Shown here: in pieces, positions 14,670 through 23,315 of the stretch
Layout of the letters: each line of letters begins with the position of its first letter
How positions within the stretch are numbered: the stretch's first letter is position 1
DNA from: Flavobacteriales bacterium
GTDB lineage: Bacteria > Bacteroidota > Bacteroidia > Flavobacteriales_D > Sanyastnellaceae
Direction: 5' to 3'
DNA length: 53,591 nucleotides
NCBI GenBank assembly: GCA_002862785.1
Contig: PKDZ01000066.1
Coordinates: 1 to 53,591 of the forward strand
Program-made: the position numbers and the translations under genes
The notes under the pieces: model-generated
What the model was told of the DNA's origin: nothing
The model's input: only the letters and a program-made list of their open reading frames with translations
Databases searched by the model: none

Positions 14670-16183
14670 CCCGTGGCCGGCTCTTCCTCCGCATCACCGT
14701 CCTAGCCGTCTTCGCAGTTCTGGTGATGGGGCACGTGGCCGGCCAGATCATAGTGCCCGACCGCCTGCAGGGCGGCACCCGAATGGGCGCCTTGGTGAAC
14801 CCGGCCGACCAGGGCGTGCTCACATTCGACACCGTGAGGACCCTCCCCACCGAATCCAGCGGCCGCGACACCTGGTGGCATCGGCACGCCCTCTTCGCCG
14901 ATGGAGCGGTCCAGGTCGCCATGGACCCGGTGATTGACTACGCCCTGGACTGGCGGCGAGGCGGAATGGCTGGGGAGGCCGCCAACCCCGAGTCGGGTTT
15001 CCGCAACATTCGAGGCGTCCGTTACTCCGGCTCAATCGATGGTGCCCTGGGCTTCGGTGGGAAGGTGCTGGAGATGCAACGGACTCTTGTTGGACCCGAA
15101 ACGGAATGGGTGCTGGCCGCGCAGGGCTACCCCGGAATGGGGCCGGGCAAACTCAGGCCGACGGGCAATGGCCTCTCCGGCATCGACCACAGTCTGGCCG
15201 AAGTGTGGTTCGACCTGCAGGCCACGAATCGCATCCGCCTGTCATGGGGAATCGGCTCCGTGGGCATGGGACCGGGCACCCGGAACCTGCTCTGGAATGC
15301 CGACATGGCGCCGGCACCGTACTTGTTGATCGACGTTGATCTCGGCAAGGGGTGGCACTACCGCTGGCTCCAGAGTCGGCAGCGCTCCACGGAACGGCTC
15401 CCGGCCGACGGGGCCCGGGAAGGACGGTACACTCCACTCGGATTGGGGGTCCGCAGCCTGGGGAAGTCCTTCTCGATGGGGGAATCCCAACTCGATGTGA
15501 ACTGGATTGTGGCCCAATGGACCGATGTACTCCACCGGGGCAATGACCACTTCGCCCTCGCCAACTGGGGACTGGCCCTTGCTCCGTGGAGTCTGCCCGC
15601 CGCCGGAGACAGCACCCGGCCCCATGTTCTTGCGGGACACCACGGGTTGGATGTTCAATGGCGCCGGCCGCGATCCACCTGGTACGGTCAGGTCCGATTC
15701 TCCCCTTGGCTCGACGAACGCTATGATGACTTACCCACTGCTCACCCCATGATCGGCCATGTCCGGCACGGCGAACGGTGGACGGTATGGACCGAGTATG
15801 CTCCAACCTCGGCCTTGGCGCCCTCGTCACTCGATCCCGCCTCTAGCGGAGGCAGCCTGGGCACCCGATTCCTATCCAGTCTCCAGCCGGATTGGGTGCA
15901 AGGGCTGGAATGGCGTCCCGGCGGAGTGACCGTCGCCGCCGAAGTCGGACGATTGACTGATGGCGTAAGCTGGAAAACGACGGTTTCAATCCCCTCGATC
16001 ACAGCCGATTTGGGTGCCCAGACAGTAAGAGCCCCCCGAAACGCGCGCTGGCCCAATCGATGGCTGCCCGCCCTGGTCCCCTTGTCTCCCTTCGTCTCCA
16101 TCATGGGCCTTTCCGGCACGGGTGACCTGTGGTGGAGTGCAGGAATCTCGAGTCCGGTCATGAATTCCCGCAAGACCCATTGA
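14666..16183 (+). CDS. Exported beta-barrel protein, possibly Wzi-like capsule assembly protein
   Basis: A 505-residue protein with a signal anchor or signal peptide (TRGRLFLRITVLAVFAVLVM followed by GHVAGQ). The mature part has a long series of amphipathic strands with W/Y/F at alternating positions (for example LLIDVDLGKGWHYRWLQSRQ and HGERWTVWTEYAP), as in large outer-membrane barrels. Position directly before a WecA-type transferase and after GDP-fucose synthase, and the overall size, fit the capsule assembly Wzi family, but I do not see a diagnostic motif, so this is inference. ATGA overlap with the upstream gene fixes the start at 14666. Confidence 0.55.
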   Translation: MTRGRLFLRITVLAVFAVLVMGHVAGQIIVPDRLQGGTRMGALVNPADQGVLTFDTVRTLPTESSGRDTWWHRHALFADGAVQVAMDPVIDYALDWRRGGMAGEAANPESGFRNIRGVRYSGSIDGALGFGGKVLEMQRTLVGPETEWVLAAQGYPGMGPGKLRPTGNGLSGIDHSLAEVWFDLQATNRIRLSWGIGSVGMGPGTRNLLWNADMAPAPYLLIDVDLGKGWHYRWLQSRQRSTERLPADGAREGRYTPLGLGVRSLGKSFSMGESQLDVNWIVAQWTDVLHRGNDHFALANWGLALAPWSLPAAGDSTRPHVLAGHHGLDVQWRRPRSTWYGQVRFSPWLDERYDDLPTAHPMIGHVRHGERWTVWTEYAPTSALAPSSLDPASSGGSLGTRFLSSLQPDWVQGLEWRPGGVTVAAEVGRLTDGVSWKTTVSIPSITADLGAQTVRAPRNARWPNRWLPALVPLSPFVSIMGLSGTGDLWWSAGISSPVMNSRKTH

Positions 16184-16275
16184 CGACTGCCTGTAGGAAT
16201 GTTCGCATCCGAAAAAAACCGGTATGAAATGAGGCCAAACGGTCAAATATTGGAACAAACAATCGTATCATCTGT
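16184..16275 (+). promoter_or_regulatory. AT-rich intergenic region upstream of the WecA-type gene
   Basis: The 92-bp gap is much richer in A and T than the flanking genes and is the only real break in the envelope cluster. It holds TTG and TATCATCT (16266-16273) close to the start codon at 16276, a weak promoter-like arrangement. I see no strong terminator hairpin. Confidence 0.3.
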
Positions 16276-17364
16276 ATGACCTATCTCATGCTTGCATTCA
16301 TCCTTTCACTCGCCTTAGTGATGTTGGGGATGCCTTCGTTGATTCGCCTTGCGGTTCAGAAGAACCTCCTGGACGACCCCACTGAGGACCGAAAGGTTCA
16401 CACGCGAAGTGTTCCCCGATTGGGAGGGGTATTGGTGTTCATCGGAACCTTGGTGACCACGACCATCCTTGTCAGTCCGGAGGGAGAATCCGCCCTCTCC
16501 TTCCTTCGATTGGCCGCGGCCTCGACCATTCTGTTCTTCCTAGGCTTGAAAGATGACCTTGTCGGGCTGCACCCTTTGAAGAAGTTGGGCATGCAAATCA
16601 TCGTGGGCGCCATTCTGATTCTCGGTGGCGGCTTCATGATCGGGGACTTTTCCGGCCTCTTCGGTTTGGGCTCCCTCAGTCTTTGGACGGCCCTGCCCTT
16701 CTCGCTCTTCGTGTACATCGTGGTGGTCAATTCCGTCAACCTTATCGATGGCATCGACACGCTCGCCGGAGGCTACGGTTTGCTGGTGGCCATCTCCTGT
16801 GCCCTCTGGTTCCAACTCACTGGGCAGAGCGACTTCGCCATTCTGTGCTTGTCACTGGCAGGTGCACTGGCGGGATTCATCTTGTTCAACATTTCACCGG
16901 CCCGGATTTTCCTTGGGGATAGCGGCTCCCTGATTCTCGGCATGTTCATCTACGTGATGGCCTCGAGCATCATGGCGACACCGACTAACCAAATCCCCGC
17001 GATGTGGGCCCACCGATCCATGCCGGTCCTGGCGATGACCATGCTCAGCTATCCGCTGGTTGATACGTTACGGGTGTTCACCCTGCGGGTACTCGATGGT
17101 CGCTCCCCGTTCTCCCCCGACCGAAATCACCTGCACCACCGCATCCTGCGCCTTGGACTCACCCACCTCCAGGCGGCCCTGGTCATCCATACTTACACGG
17201 CCCTCATGGTCGGACTGGGGTTCGTGATGCCCGCCATGAGTCCAACGCTGGCCTTCTTCATCCTGCTCAGCATGGCTTTCCTGTTGCCGGTGGCCCTTCT
17301 CGTCGCAGAACGGATGACCCTCCACCGTCGCGCCGCGCGGCACAAGGAACTGCGGGCCTCCTGA
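16276..17364 (+). CDS. WecA/MraY-family undecaprenyl-phosphate sugar-1-phosphate transferase
   Basis: A 362-residue polytopic transferase that starts lipid-linked glycan synthesis by attaching a HexNAc-1-phosphate to undecaprenyl phosphate. Diagnostic segments are RKVHTRSVPRLGGVLVF, the Mg-binding FFLGLKDDLVGLHPLKKLGM, NSVNLIDGIDTLAGGYGL, the cytosolic ISPARIFLGDSGSLILG and FSPDRNHLHHRIL (HHR-type motif typical of the WecA branch, not MraY). About ten membrane helices. It most likely initiates the polysaccharide assembled by the neighbouring glycosyltransferase and GDP-fucose genes. Confidence 0.93.
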   Translation: MTYLMLAFILSLALVMLGMPSLIRLAVQKNLLDDPTEDRKVHTRSVPRLGGVLVFIGTLVTTTILVSPEGESALSFLRLAAASTILFFLGLKDDLVGLHPLKKLGMQIIVGAILILGGGFMIGDFSGLFGLGSLSLWTALPFSLFVYIVVVNSVNLIDGIDTLAGGYGLLVAISCALWFQLTGQSDFAILCLSLAGALAGFILFNISPARIFLGDSGSLILGMFIYVMASSIMATPTNQIPAMWAHRSMPVLAMTMLSYPLVDTLRVFTLRVLDGRSPFSPDRNHLHHRILRLGLTHLQAALVIHTYTALMVGLGFVMPAMSPTLAFFILLSMAFLLPVALLVAERMTLHRRAARHKELRAS

Positions 17365-17379
17365 GCCCCCGAGACGCCT

Positions 17380-17387
17380 TAGGTTTG
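17380..17387 (+). promoter_or_regulatory. Putative -7 element of the RemB-like gene
   Basis: TAGGTTTG, an exact match to TAnnTTTG. Its end is 2 nt from the first ATG (17390) and 5 nt from the second (17393). Confidence 0.5.
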
Positions 17388-17392
17388 CGATG

Positions 17393-18844
17393 ATGGGCAA
17401 ACCGCTCTCCCTTCTTCTTCTGTTGGCGTTGGGCACTCAGGTCCTTGCATTGGATTCCCTCGACATCTTCGTGGGAGACCCGGAGGCGGCGTTGGATTCC
17501 TCCGAACGGTCCCTCTCCGCGTCCGTGTCCCTCCATCAGGTCGGCGTCGTCTCAACCTTGGAAGGAGAAACCGCCCTGACCGGGTTCGTCTCCACCTCCC
17601 TCGTCGTGAACCACGACCGTTGGGCGGTCGGACTGCACTTCGATGACCTGCGGAATGCCGGAACGTTCTTCCGGCGGGCCATGGAAGCGGGGTGGGACCA
17701 CCGCGGAGAATCCGGACGCAACGCCTCGCGGTGGCGCGCCCGGTGGGATTGGCAACCCCTCCCCTCGGTGGGCGTGGCCGTCGGCCGAGACACACTGAGT
17801 GAGGGCTGGGGCCTCCGGTCCCTGTTCCGGGGCCGGCACAACGCCCCCACCCCGTTCGCCGAAATCGCCCTCGACGGCGGAGGGCGGCTGCGCTACCGAC
17901 ACCGCATCGAGGCCCTGCAAGGCGACCGCCACATCGACTGCTGGACCGGGGCCGAGGGCGACCCACGCACTTGGGTGCCCCCTTCCGGCCCGATCCGGGC
18001 GGGCATCGAACGCATGGTCGTCTCCCACCGGGTGGAGGTCGATTTCGGTCAGCGCCTCACCGGAGCCCTGTGGGGGGCCGTGGTGTGGAATGTCGAGGAC
18101 GGCGCACGCGCGTTCGAACCGCATTACCTCATGCCCCTCACGAGCCTGCGACCCACCGAATACGCCCAGGGCAGCTCCGACAATGCCCTCGTGGGACTCG
18201 AAGGGCGCATCAAGCTGGGCCAGAATTGGGGCCAGCGACCCCGGACCCTCTACGGCCAGTTCCTCCTCGACGAGCTCATCGTCTCCGAACTGCTGGGCGG
18301 CACCGAATGGTGGGGCAACAAGTTCGCCGTCCTCGGCGGCCTGCGTTGGGACACCCGATGGGGCGGATGGCAATGGGAGGTCTCCGCGGCCCGGCCCTGG
18401 ACCTACAGCCATTACACTCAGACCGCAGCCTACCTCAACGGCATCACCCCGCTCGCCCATCCGCTCGGGGCCAACTTCGCGGAGACGACCTGGGCCGGCC
18501 ATTGGCAATCAGGCGCCTGGCAGGTCCACGCCCGGTTGACCGCTTCCATCCGGGGAGACGATCCCACTGGCGAAACCCCCACGGGCTCTCTGCCCCAAAT
18601 CGGTGACATCCGGCGAACGGAAGACCAATACACGTGGCTGAACGGCACCCAGCGCAGGCGCACCGTCGCCTTCCTCGATGTGGCCCGGGACCTTCAACTC
18701 GGCGACGACGTGTCCATCACGGCCTACGTCCAAGCGGCGGTGGGCCGGGAAACGGCCCCTCTCGACGGCTTGGCCCCCGAGCGGGAAATGTGGGTCGGAA
18801 TCGGTCTCCGGAGTTCAGGCCCCTTCTTCGGAGCGGATTGGTAG
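17393..18844 (+). CDS. RemB/Wzi-like outer-membrane protein (gliding or capsule related)
   Basis: A 483-residue exported barrel protein; the signal peptide is MGKPLSLLLLLALGTQVLA. The segments EVSAARPWTYSHYTQTAAYL, GITPLAHPLGANFAE and ELLGGTEWWGNKFAVLGGLR match what I remember of flavobacterial RemB-type gliding proteins (the RPYTYSH and LAHPLGANF phrases). The N-terminal half has the pattern WGLRSLFRG and RLRYRHRIEAL seen in Wzi-type barrels. The start may be 17390 or 17393; the promoter distance favours the second. It closes the envelope cluster and ends in TAG. The gliding link is inferred from similarity only. Confidence 0.6.
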   Translation: MGKPLSLLLLLALGTQVLALDSLDIFVGDPEAALDSSERSLSASVSLHQVGVVSTLEGETALTGFVSTSLVVNHDRWAVGLHFDDLRNAGTFFRRAMEAGWDHRGESGRNASRWRARWDWQPLPSVGVAVGRDTLSEGWGLRSLFRGRHNAPTPFAEIALDGGGRLRYRHRIEALQGDRHIDCWTGAEGDPRTWVPPSGPIRAGIERMVVSHRVEVDFGQRLTGALWGAVVWNVEDGARAFEPHYLMPLTSLRPTEYAQGSSDNALVGLEGRIKLGQNWGQRPRTLYGQFLLDELIVSELLGGTEWWGNKFAVLGGLRWDTRWGGWQWEVSAARPWTYSHYTQTAAYLNGITPLAHPLGANFAETTWAGHWQSGAWQVHARLTASIRGDDPTGETPTGSLPQIGDIRRTEDQYTWLNGTQRRRTVAFLDVARDLQLGDDVSITAYVQAAVGRETAPLDGLAPEREMWVGIGLRSSGPFFGADW

Positions 18845-18852
18845 GCCCGGCC

Positions 18853-18860
18853 TAATTTCG
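18853..18860 (+). promoter_or_regulatory. Putative -7 element of the cyoE-cox operon
   Basis: TAATTTCG in the 25-nt gap before cyoE, 9 nt ahead of the ATG at 18870; leader of only a few nucleotides expected. Confidence 0.45.
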
Positions 18861-18869
18861 CCATCCGCC

Positions 18870-19757
18870 ATGTCGGCCCCCGTCGCCCCCACCCCGACCC
18901 TGCTCAAGGACATCGCTGTCCTGTTCAAGTTGCGCCTCGGCACCTTCGTCGTCCTGAGCGCTGTGCTCGGTTGGTTCATGGGCACGGAAAGCATCGGGCT
19001 CGTTCCCTTCCTCGAACTGACGGTCGGCGGCTATCTGCTGACCGGTGCCTCCAACGGCTTCAACCAGATCATCGAGCGGGAAGCGGACGCCAAAATGGCC
19101 CGCACCGCCGGCCGGCCACTCCCCACTGGCCGCATGTCCGTGCGGCAGGCGGCGACTTGGTCCACCCTCGCCGGATTGATCGGTCTCACTGCCCTCTTCG
19201 ACCTCGGCATCCGCGCCGGCCTGCTTGGCCTGCTGGCCCTCGGCAGCTACGTCCTGGCCTATACCCCGCTCAAGTCGCGTACCGGATTCAGCGTCCTCGT
19301 CGGGGCCATCCCGGGGGCCATTCCCCCCATGCTCGGCTATGTGGCCGCTACCGGACGGTTCGGCATCGAGCCCGGCACCCTGTTCGCCGTCCAGTTCATG
19401 TGGCAGTTCCCCCACTTCTGGGCCATCGCCTGGGTCGCCCATGAGGACTACCTCAAAGCCGGCTACAAGATGCTGCCCTTCAAGGAGGGCCGGACGGCGG
19501 CCAGCGCCCGCCAAATCCTCCTGTACACCATGCTCTGCATCCCGGCGAGCCTCCTTCCCTGGGCCCTGCCCGGTGAAGCCCCGATGGTGGGCAACATCGC
19601 CTTCATTGTGGCGGTCCTGACCGGCCTCGGTTTCCTCGTTCCCGCCGTCCGCTTGTGGCGCAGTCTGGAGGTCAAGGATGCCCGCCAATTGATGTTCGCG
19701 AGCTTCCTGTACCTCCCAATCGTGCAACTCACGTACGTCCTCGACAAGATCCCCTGA
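18870..19757 (+). CDS. cyoE: Protoheme IX farnesyltransferase (heme O synthase)
   Basis: UbiA-family prenyltransferase that adds a farnesyl group to protoheme to give heme O for the oxidase; 295 residues, normal length. The first Asp-rich prenyl-diphosphate site is in GASNGFNQIIEREADAKMAR (N-x6-E-x2-D form) with TAGRPLPTGRMS after it; the second loop region contains YTPLKSRTGFSVLVGAIPGA. PHFWAIAWVAHEDYLKAGYK is the conserved heme O synthase block. Eight to nine membrane helices. An open extension upstream to 18678 lies in the RemB-like gene and is not used. First gene of the oxidase biogenesis operon. Confidence 0.96.
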   Translation: MSAPVAPTPTLLKDIAVLFKLRLGTFVVLSAVLGWFMGTESIGLVPFLELTVGGYLLTGASNGFNQIIEREADAKMARTAGRPLPTGRMSVRQAATWSTLAGLIGLTALFDLGIRAGLLGLLALGSYVLAYTPLKSRTGFSVLVGAIPGAIPPMLGYVAATGRFGIEPGTLFAVQFMWQFPHFWAIAWVAHEDYLKAGYKMLPFKEGRTAASARQILLYTMLCIPASLLPWALPGEAPMVGNIAFIVAVLTGLGFLVPAVRLWRSLEVKDARQLMFASFLYLPIVQLTYVLDKIP

Positions 19758-19792
19758 ACCACCGAGGCCCAACCCGGTTCCATTGTTGTCCC

Positions 19793-20623
19793 ATGAGTGC
19801 CACCAGCGAAATGAACACCCCCGACGCCACCCAAGACATCCCTCAGCAACGCGTGGATGTCTTCGAAGGACTCGACCCTGCTGTGCGCGAGCGCACCAAG
19901 AAGATGCTGATGTACTTCATCCTCTTCGCCGTGGTGATGCTGTTCGCCGGATTCACCTCCGCCTACATCGTCTCCAACGTGGGCCAATACTGGGTGCACA
20001 TCGAGGCCCCAACCGCCTTGTGGATCAGCAATGCCCTCATCGTGGCGAGTTCCCTGCCGATGTGGCTCAGCCTGCGGGCCATGAAAGCCGGCCAGAGCAT
20101 GACCAGCTTCATTCATCTGGCCATCACCTTCGTGCTGGGCATCGGCTTTACCGTCATGCAGCTGCAAGGCTGGGGAGAACTGCAGGACAAGGGCATGGGC
20201 TGGACCGTCGACGAGACCGCCAGCGGCGCCAAAGCCTACCGGTGGAACAGCATTGAGAACCTGCTTGAAGGCTCCGCTCAATGGGGCCTTGACTACACCG
20301 TGACCCAAGACGGTGTGCCCCTGAACTACCGTCCCGAGACCAACCAGCTGTTCGCCTCCGACGACGTCCTGATGGCCCGCGACATCACCCTCGATGTGGA
20401 GCGGACCTCCAACTCGGCTGCGGGCTATCTGTTCATCCTGATCCTCATCCACCTTTTCCATTTGGCCCTCGGCCTCGCCTATGTCGTGGTCAATGGAATC
20501 CGCATCCTCACGGGCCGAATCCACCCCGGCGATACCGTGCGTCTACACACTGGTGGGGTCTATTGGCACTTCCTGGGCCTGTTGTGGGCATACCTGTTCG
20601 CCTTCCTGTTCCTTGTCCATTGA
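19793..20623 (+). CDS. Cytochrome c oxidase subunit III, first copy
   Basis: A 276-residue heme-copper oxidase subunit III. It begins with a hydrophilic N-terminus, then membrane helices KMLMYFILFAVVMLFAGFTS and following, and ends with the canonical block of this family, DTVRLHTGGVYWHFLGLLW, with the helix LWAYLFAFLFLVH. Between helices four and five there is an extra loop of about 80 residues (roughly 125-205) carrying no obvious motif. Bacteroidota commonly have two subunit III genes in tandem, as here. Subunits I and II are not in the window. Confidence 0.9.
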   Translation: MSATSEMNTPDATQDIPQQRVDVFEGLDPAVRERTKKMLMYFILFAVVMLFAGFTSAYIVSNVGQYWVHIEAPTALWISNALIVASSLPMWLSLRAMKAGQSMTSFIHLAITFVLGIGFTVMQLQGWGELQDKGMGWTVDETASGAKAYRWNSIENLLEGSAQWGLDYTVTQDGVPLNYRPETNQLFASDDVLMARDITLDVERTSNSAAGYLFILILIHLFHLALGLAYVVVNGIRILTGRIHPGDTVRLHTGGVYWHFLGLLWAYLFAFLFLVH

Positions 20624-20656
20624 GGATGGCGTAATATTGCGGCGCAAATCAGCGTC

Positions 20657-21637
20657 ATGTCCGGAGAGGCAAGCAAAGCAATTTCTAAGGAGGTCCTCTG
20701 GGGAGGAGGACGCTCGCCGTTCAGCGTCAGCTACGGCAAAATGATGATGTGGTATTTCCTGGTCTCGGACGCCCTGACGTTCTCGGGACTGCTCGTGGCC
20801 TACGGTTTCAGCCGGGCCAGCGCCACCGATGCATGGCCGATTGGCGAGCAGGTCTTCCGCGCCCTGCCCGGACTCGAAGGCCAGTACCCCCTCATTTACG
20901 TGGCCCTCATGACCTTCATCCTCATCGTGAGCTCGGTGACAATGGTGCTCGCCGTCGAAGCGGGACACCGCAACGACCGCTCCGCGGTGCTGAAGTGGAT
21001 GGGCCTCACCATCATCGGTGGCTTCTTCTTCCTCGGAAGCCAGGCGTGGGAATGGAGCCACTTCATCCACGGCAGCGGAGGCAGCTTCCTCCTCGCTGAG
21101 GATGTGACCGTCACCGGTCCGGAGGGCGAGACCTTCGAACTGACTGCCGGAGATGCCGTGTACATGGACCACCATTTCGGCCACCTCATGGAGATGCACC
21201 TCGCCGGCAACACCGCCGTGACGCTCTCCGAAGACGGCGGCCATGTGGTGCTGACCGAACTGGGCGATCATCCCCACGAGGCGCATCTGCATGGGCTGAC
21301 CCTCAACAAGTACGTCGAGGGCGAAACCGTCATCGAAGGGGGCGCCATGATGGATCTCTGGAATGCCCGTTCCGCCGACTTCGCCTTCGGGGCCAACCTG
21401 CACGACAGCGAGTACGCCTACCAGCAGAGCTACAGCAACTTCTTCTTCTTCATCACCGGGTTCCACGGGTTCCACGTGTTCTCCGGGGTCATCATCAACA
21501 TCGTGGTCTTCCTCATGGTGCTGAATCGCGTGATGGAGCGCCGCAAGCACTACGAGATGGTCGAGAAGGTGGGCCTCTACTGGCACTTTGTCGACCTCGT
21601 CTGGGTGTTCGTGTTCACCTTCTTCTACCTCATCTGA
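20657..21637 (+). CDS. Cytochrome c oxidase subunit III, second copy with long insertion
   Basis: A 326-residue subunit III. Helices around residues 28-52, 78-100 and 115-135 are followed by an insertion (about 138-255) that is acidic and His-rich (YMDHHFGHLMEMHLAG, DHPHEAHLHG), then by SNFFFFITGFHGFHVFSGVI and the closing EKVGLYWHFVDLVWVFVFTF. The last two blocks are the classic subunit III signatures. The insertion should face the periplasm if the topology is normal. A weak TAATATTG element lies 17 nt before the ATG. It is encoded 33 nt after the first copy. Confidence 0.92.
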   Translation: MSGEASKAISKEVLWGGGRSPFSVSYGKMMMWYFLVSDALTFSGLLVAYGFSRASATDAWPIGEQVFRALPGLEGQYPLIYVALMTFILIVSSVTMVLAVEAGHRNDRSAVLKWMGLTIIGGFFFLGSQAWEWSHFIHGSGGSFLLAEDVTVTGPEGETFELTAGDAVYMDHHFGHLMEMHLAGNTAVTLSEDGGHVVLTELGDHPHEAHLHGLTLNKYVEGETVIEGGAMMDLWNARSADFAFGANLHDSEYAYQQSYSNFFFFITGFHGFHVFSGVIINIVVFLMVLNRVMERRKHYEMVEKVGLYWHFVDLVWVFVFTFFYLI

Positions 21638-21638
21638 C

Positions 21639-22016
21639 ATGGAGCGCGACGACCTCATCGTAAACGACAGCTACGCCCTCAACGCCCACCACAGCGAGGA
21701 GGAAGGTGTGGCCATCCGCAAGAAGATCTACATGGTCACGGTCATTCTGTCCGTCATCACCGCCATCGAGGTGGGCATGGGCGTGATGTTCAAGCGGAGT
21801 GAGACCTTCACGTGGACGGCCATCAAGTGGACGTTCATCATCCTGACCCTGTTCAAGGCCGGGTACATCGTGATGACCTTCATGCACCTCGGAGACGAGC
21901 GCAAGAATCTGCGCAACGTGGTGATCATCCCGTACTTCGTCTTCATCGCCTACCTGATCTTCATCGCCCTGACGGAAGGCGCAGCCCACTTCGGGTTGGA
22001 CCTCATGTTCCACTGA
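21639..22016 (+). CDS. Cytochrome c oxidase subunit IV-like protein
   Basis: A 125-residue protein with three membrane segments of the bacterial oxidase subunit IV family (prokaryotic COX4/CtaF type). Recognisable features are VTVILSVITAIEVGMGVMF, TAIKWTFIILTLFKAGYIVM and the conserved TFMHLGDERKNLR, followed by a final helix PYFVFIAYLIFIALTEGA. The ATG at 21639 starts one base after the subunit III stop. The position between subunit III and SCO is the standard Bacteroidota order. Confidence 0.9.
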   Translation: MERDDLIVNDSYALNAHHSEEEGVAIRKKIYMVTVILSVITAIEVGMGVMFKRSETFTWTAIKWTFIILTLFKAGYIVMTFMHLGDERKNLRNVVIIPYFVFIAYLIFIALTEGAAHFGLDLMFH

Positions 22017-22022
22017 TCGCCG

Positions 22023-23315
22023 ATGGAAGGACCGACCCCGGGCCGCCGCCGCGGCTGGAAACGGTTCCTCCTCGTGGCCGCCCTCCCCGGCCTCCCCTTG
22101 TTGTTGCTCCTCGTTTTGGGACGGGGCATGCGCCACGAATTCGGGAACCTCGACTATTTCTCGCCTTCGGGCGAACGGGTGTCGACTCCTGCGGGTGCGC
22201 GGCGCCTGCCCGACGTCGACCTGACCGACCAAAACGGCCGAAGCGTCGAACGGGACGACCTCGCCGGCACCTTTTGGCTCGTCGCGTTCATGACCACCGA
22301 CACGGTTACGACGCCCCACCTCGCCACCATGACCCAGCAGCTGCTGTGGGCCAACTGGCGGTACCGGGATGAGCCGGACGTCGGCCTCCTTTGCCTGACG
22401 CTGGACGCCGAGCATGACACCCCAGACCGACTCCGTCGCTACGTGGAACGCAACGAGCGCTACAACCGCTATCCAGACAAATGGCGGTTCCTCACAGGAG
22501 ACCAATCGGTCATCGACCGGATGATCGCCGAGGACCTTGGCGTCCCTCGGGACTCGGCCGACCCCTTCAATGTGGCCACCCTCCTGCTCATCGACGACCG
22601 GGGGTATGTGCGCCAGAAGTACCTTGCCTCGAGCGAGCACGAGATCGGCGACGCCGTGGAGGACATCGCCCTGCTCAAGAAGCGCAAGCTGGAGGCCCGC
22701 AAGGCCAACCTCGCCCGCCTCGAACAACCGGCGCTGCCCCATCTCGGCGACCGCGACGTCGTGCAGTCCGCCGATGGGTCCGCCGACACCCTGTTCCACA
22801 CGGTACCGAAGTTCGCGCTGACCGACCAACTCGGCCGGGAGTGCAGCCACCGCGATGTGGAGGGCAAGGTCCGGCTGGTGGACGCCTTCTTCACCGCCTG
22901 CCCCACCATCTGCCCGGTCATCAGCTCCCAGCTCGCCCGGGTCCATGACCGCCTTTCAGCCGACGGATTGTCGGACCGTGTGACCCTGCTCACCCACACC
23001 GTCGACCCCGCCAACGACACCCCGGAACGCATGCGCCGTTATGCCGACCGCCTCGGGGCGGACCCCGACCTCTGGCGCTTCCTGACCGGACCGAAGGACG
23101 AACTCTACGGCCTGCTACAGGAAGGGTATCTGTTGACCGCCCTGGCGAGCGACACCGCGGCCGGGGGCTTCTTTCATTCTGACCAGATCCTCATCGTGGA
23201 CGCCGAGGGCCACATCCGCGGCACCTACGACGGGACGAAAACCTCGGACGTGGACCGGATGTTAGAGGATGTGTACGGGCTACTCGCCCGCACGGATGCA
23301 CGAAACACGCCATGA
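22023..23315 (+). CDS. Tandem double-domain SCO1/SenC protein (first domain degenerate)
   Basis: SCO proteins deliver copper to, or keep reduced, the CuA site of cytochrome oxidase subunit II. This gene encodes 430 residues, about twice the family length. After an N-terminal membrane anchor (about 14-34) comes a first thioredoxin/SCO-like domain (about 60-215) with LPDVDLTDQNGRSVERDDLA, TLDAEHDTPDRLRRY and KWRFLTGD, but at the redox site it reads FMTTDTVTTPHL with no cysteines. The second domain (about 255-425) is a canonical SCO: AFFTACPTICPVIS with C293 and C297, THTVDPANDTPERM, LWRFLTG, and the third ligand H385 in GGFFHSDQ. It lies 6 nt after subunit IV and overlaps the DUF420 gene by 4 nt. 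Confidence 0.92.
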   Translation: MEGPTPGRRRGWKRFLLVAALPGLPLLLLLVLGRGMRHEFGNLDYFSPSGERVSTPAGARRLPDVDLTDQNGRSVERDDLAGTFWLVAFMTTDTVTTPHLATMTQQLLWANWRYRDEPDVGLLCLTLDAEHDTPDRLRRYVERNERYNRYPDKWRFLTGDQSVIDRMIAEDLGVPRDSADPFNVATLLLIDDRGYVRQKYLASSEHEIGDAVEDIALLKKRKLEARKANLARLEQPALPHLGDRDVVQSADGSADTLFHTVPKFALTDQLGRECSHRDVEGKVRLVDAFFTACPTICPVISSQLARVHDRLSADGLSDRVTLLTHTVDPANDTPERMRRYADRLGADPDLWRFLTGPKDELYGLLQEGYLLTALASDTAAGGFFHSDQILIVDAEGHIRGTYDGTKTSDVDRMLEDVYGLLARTDARNTP

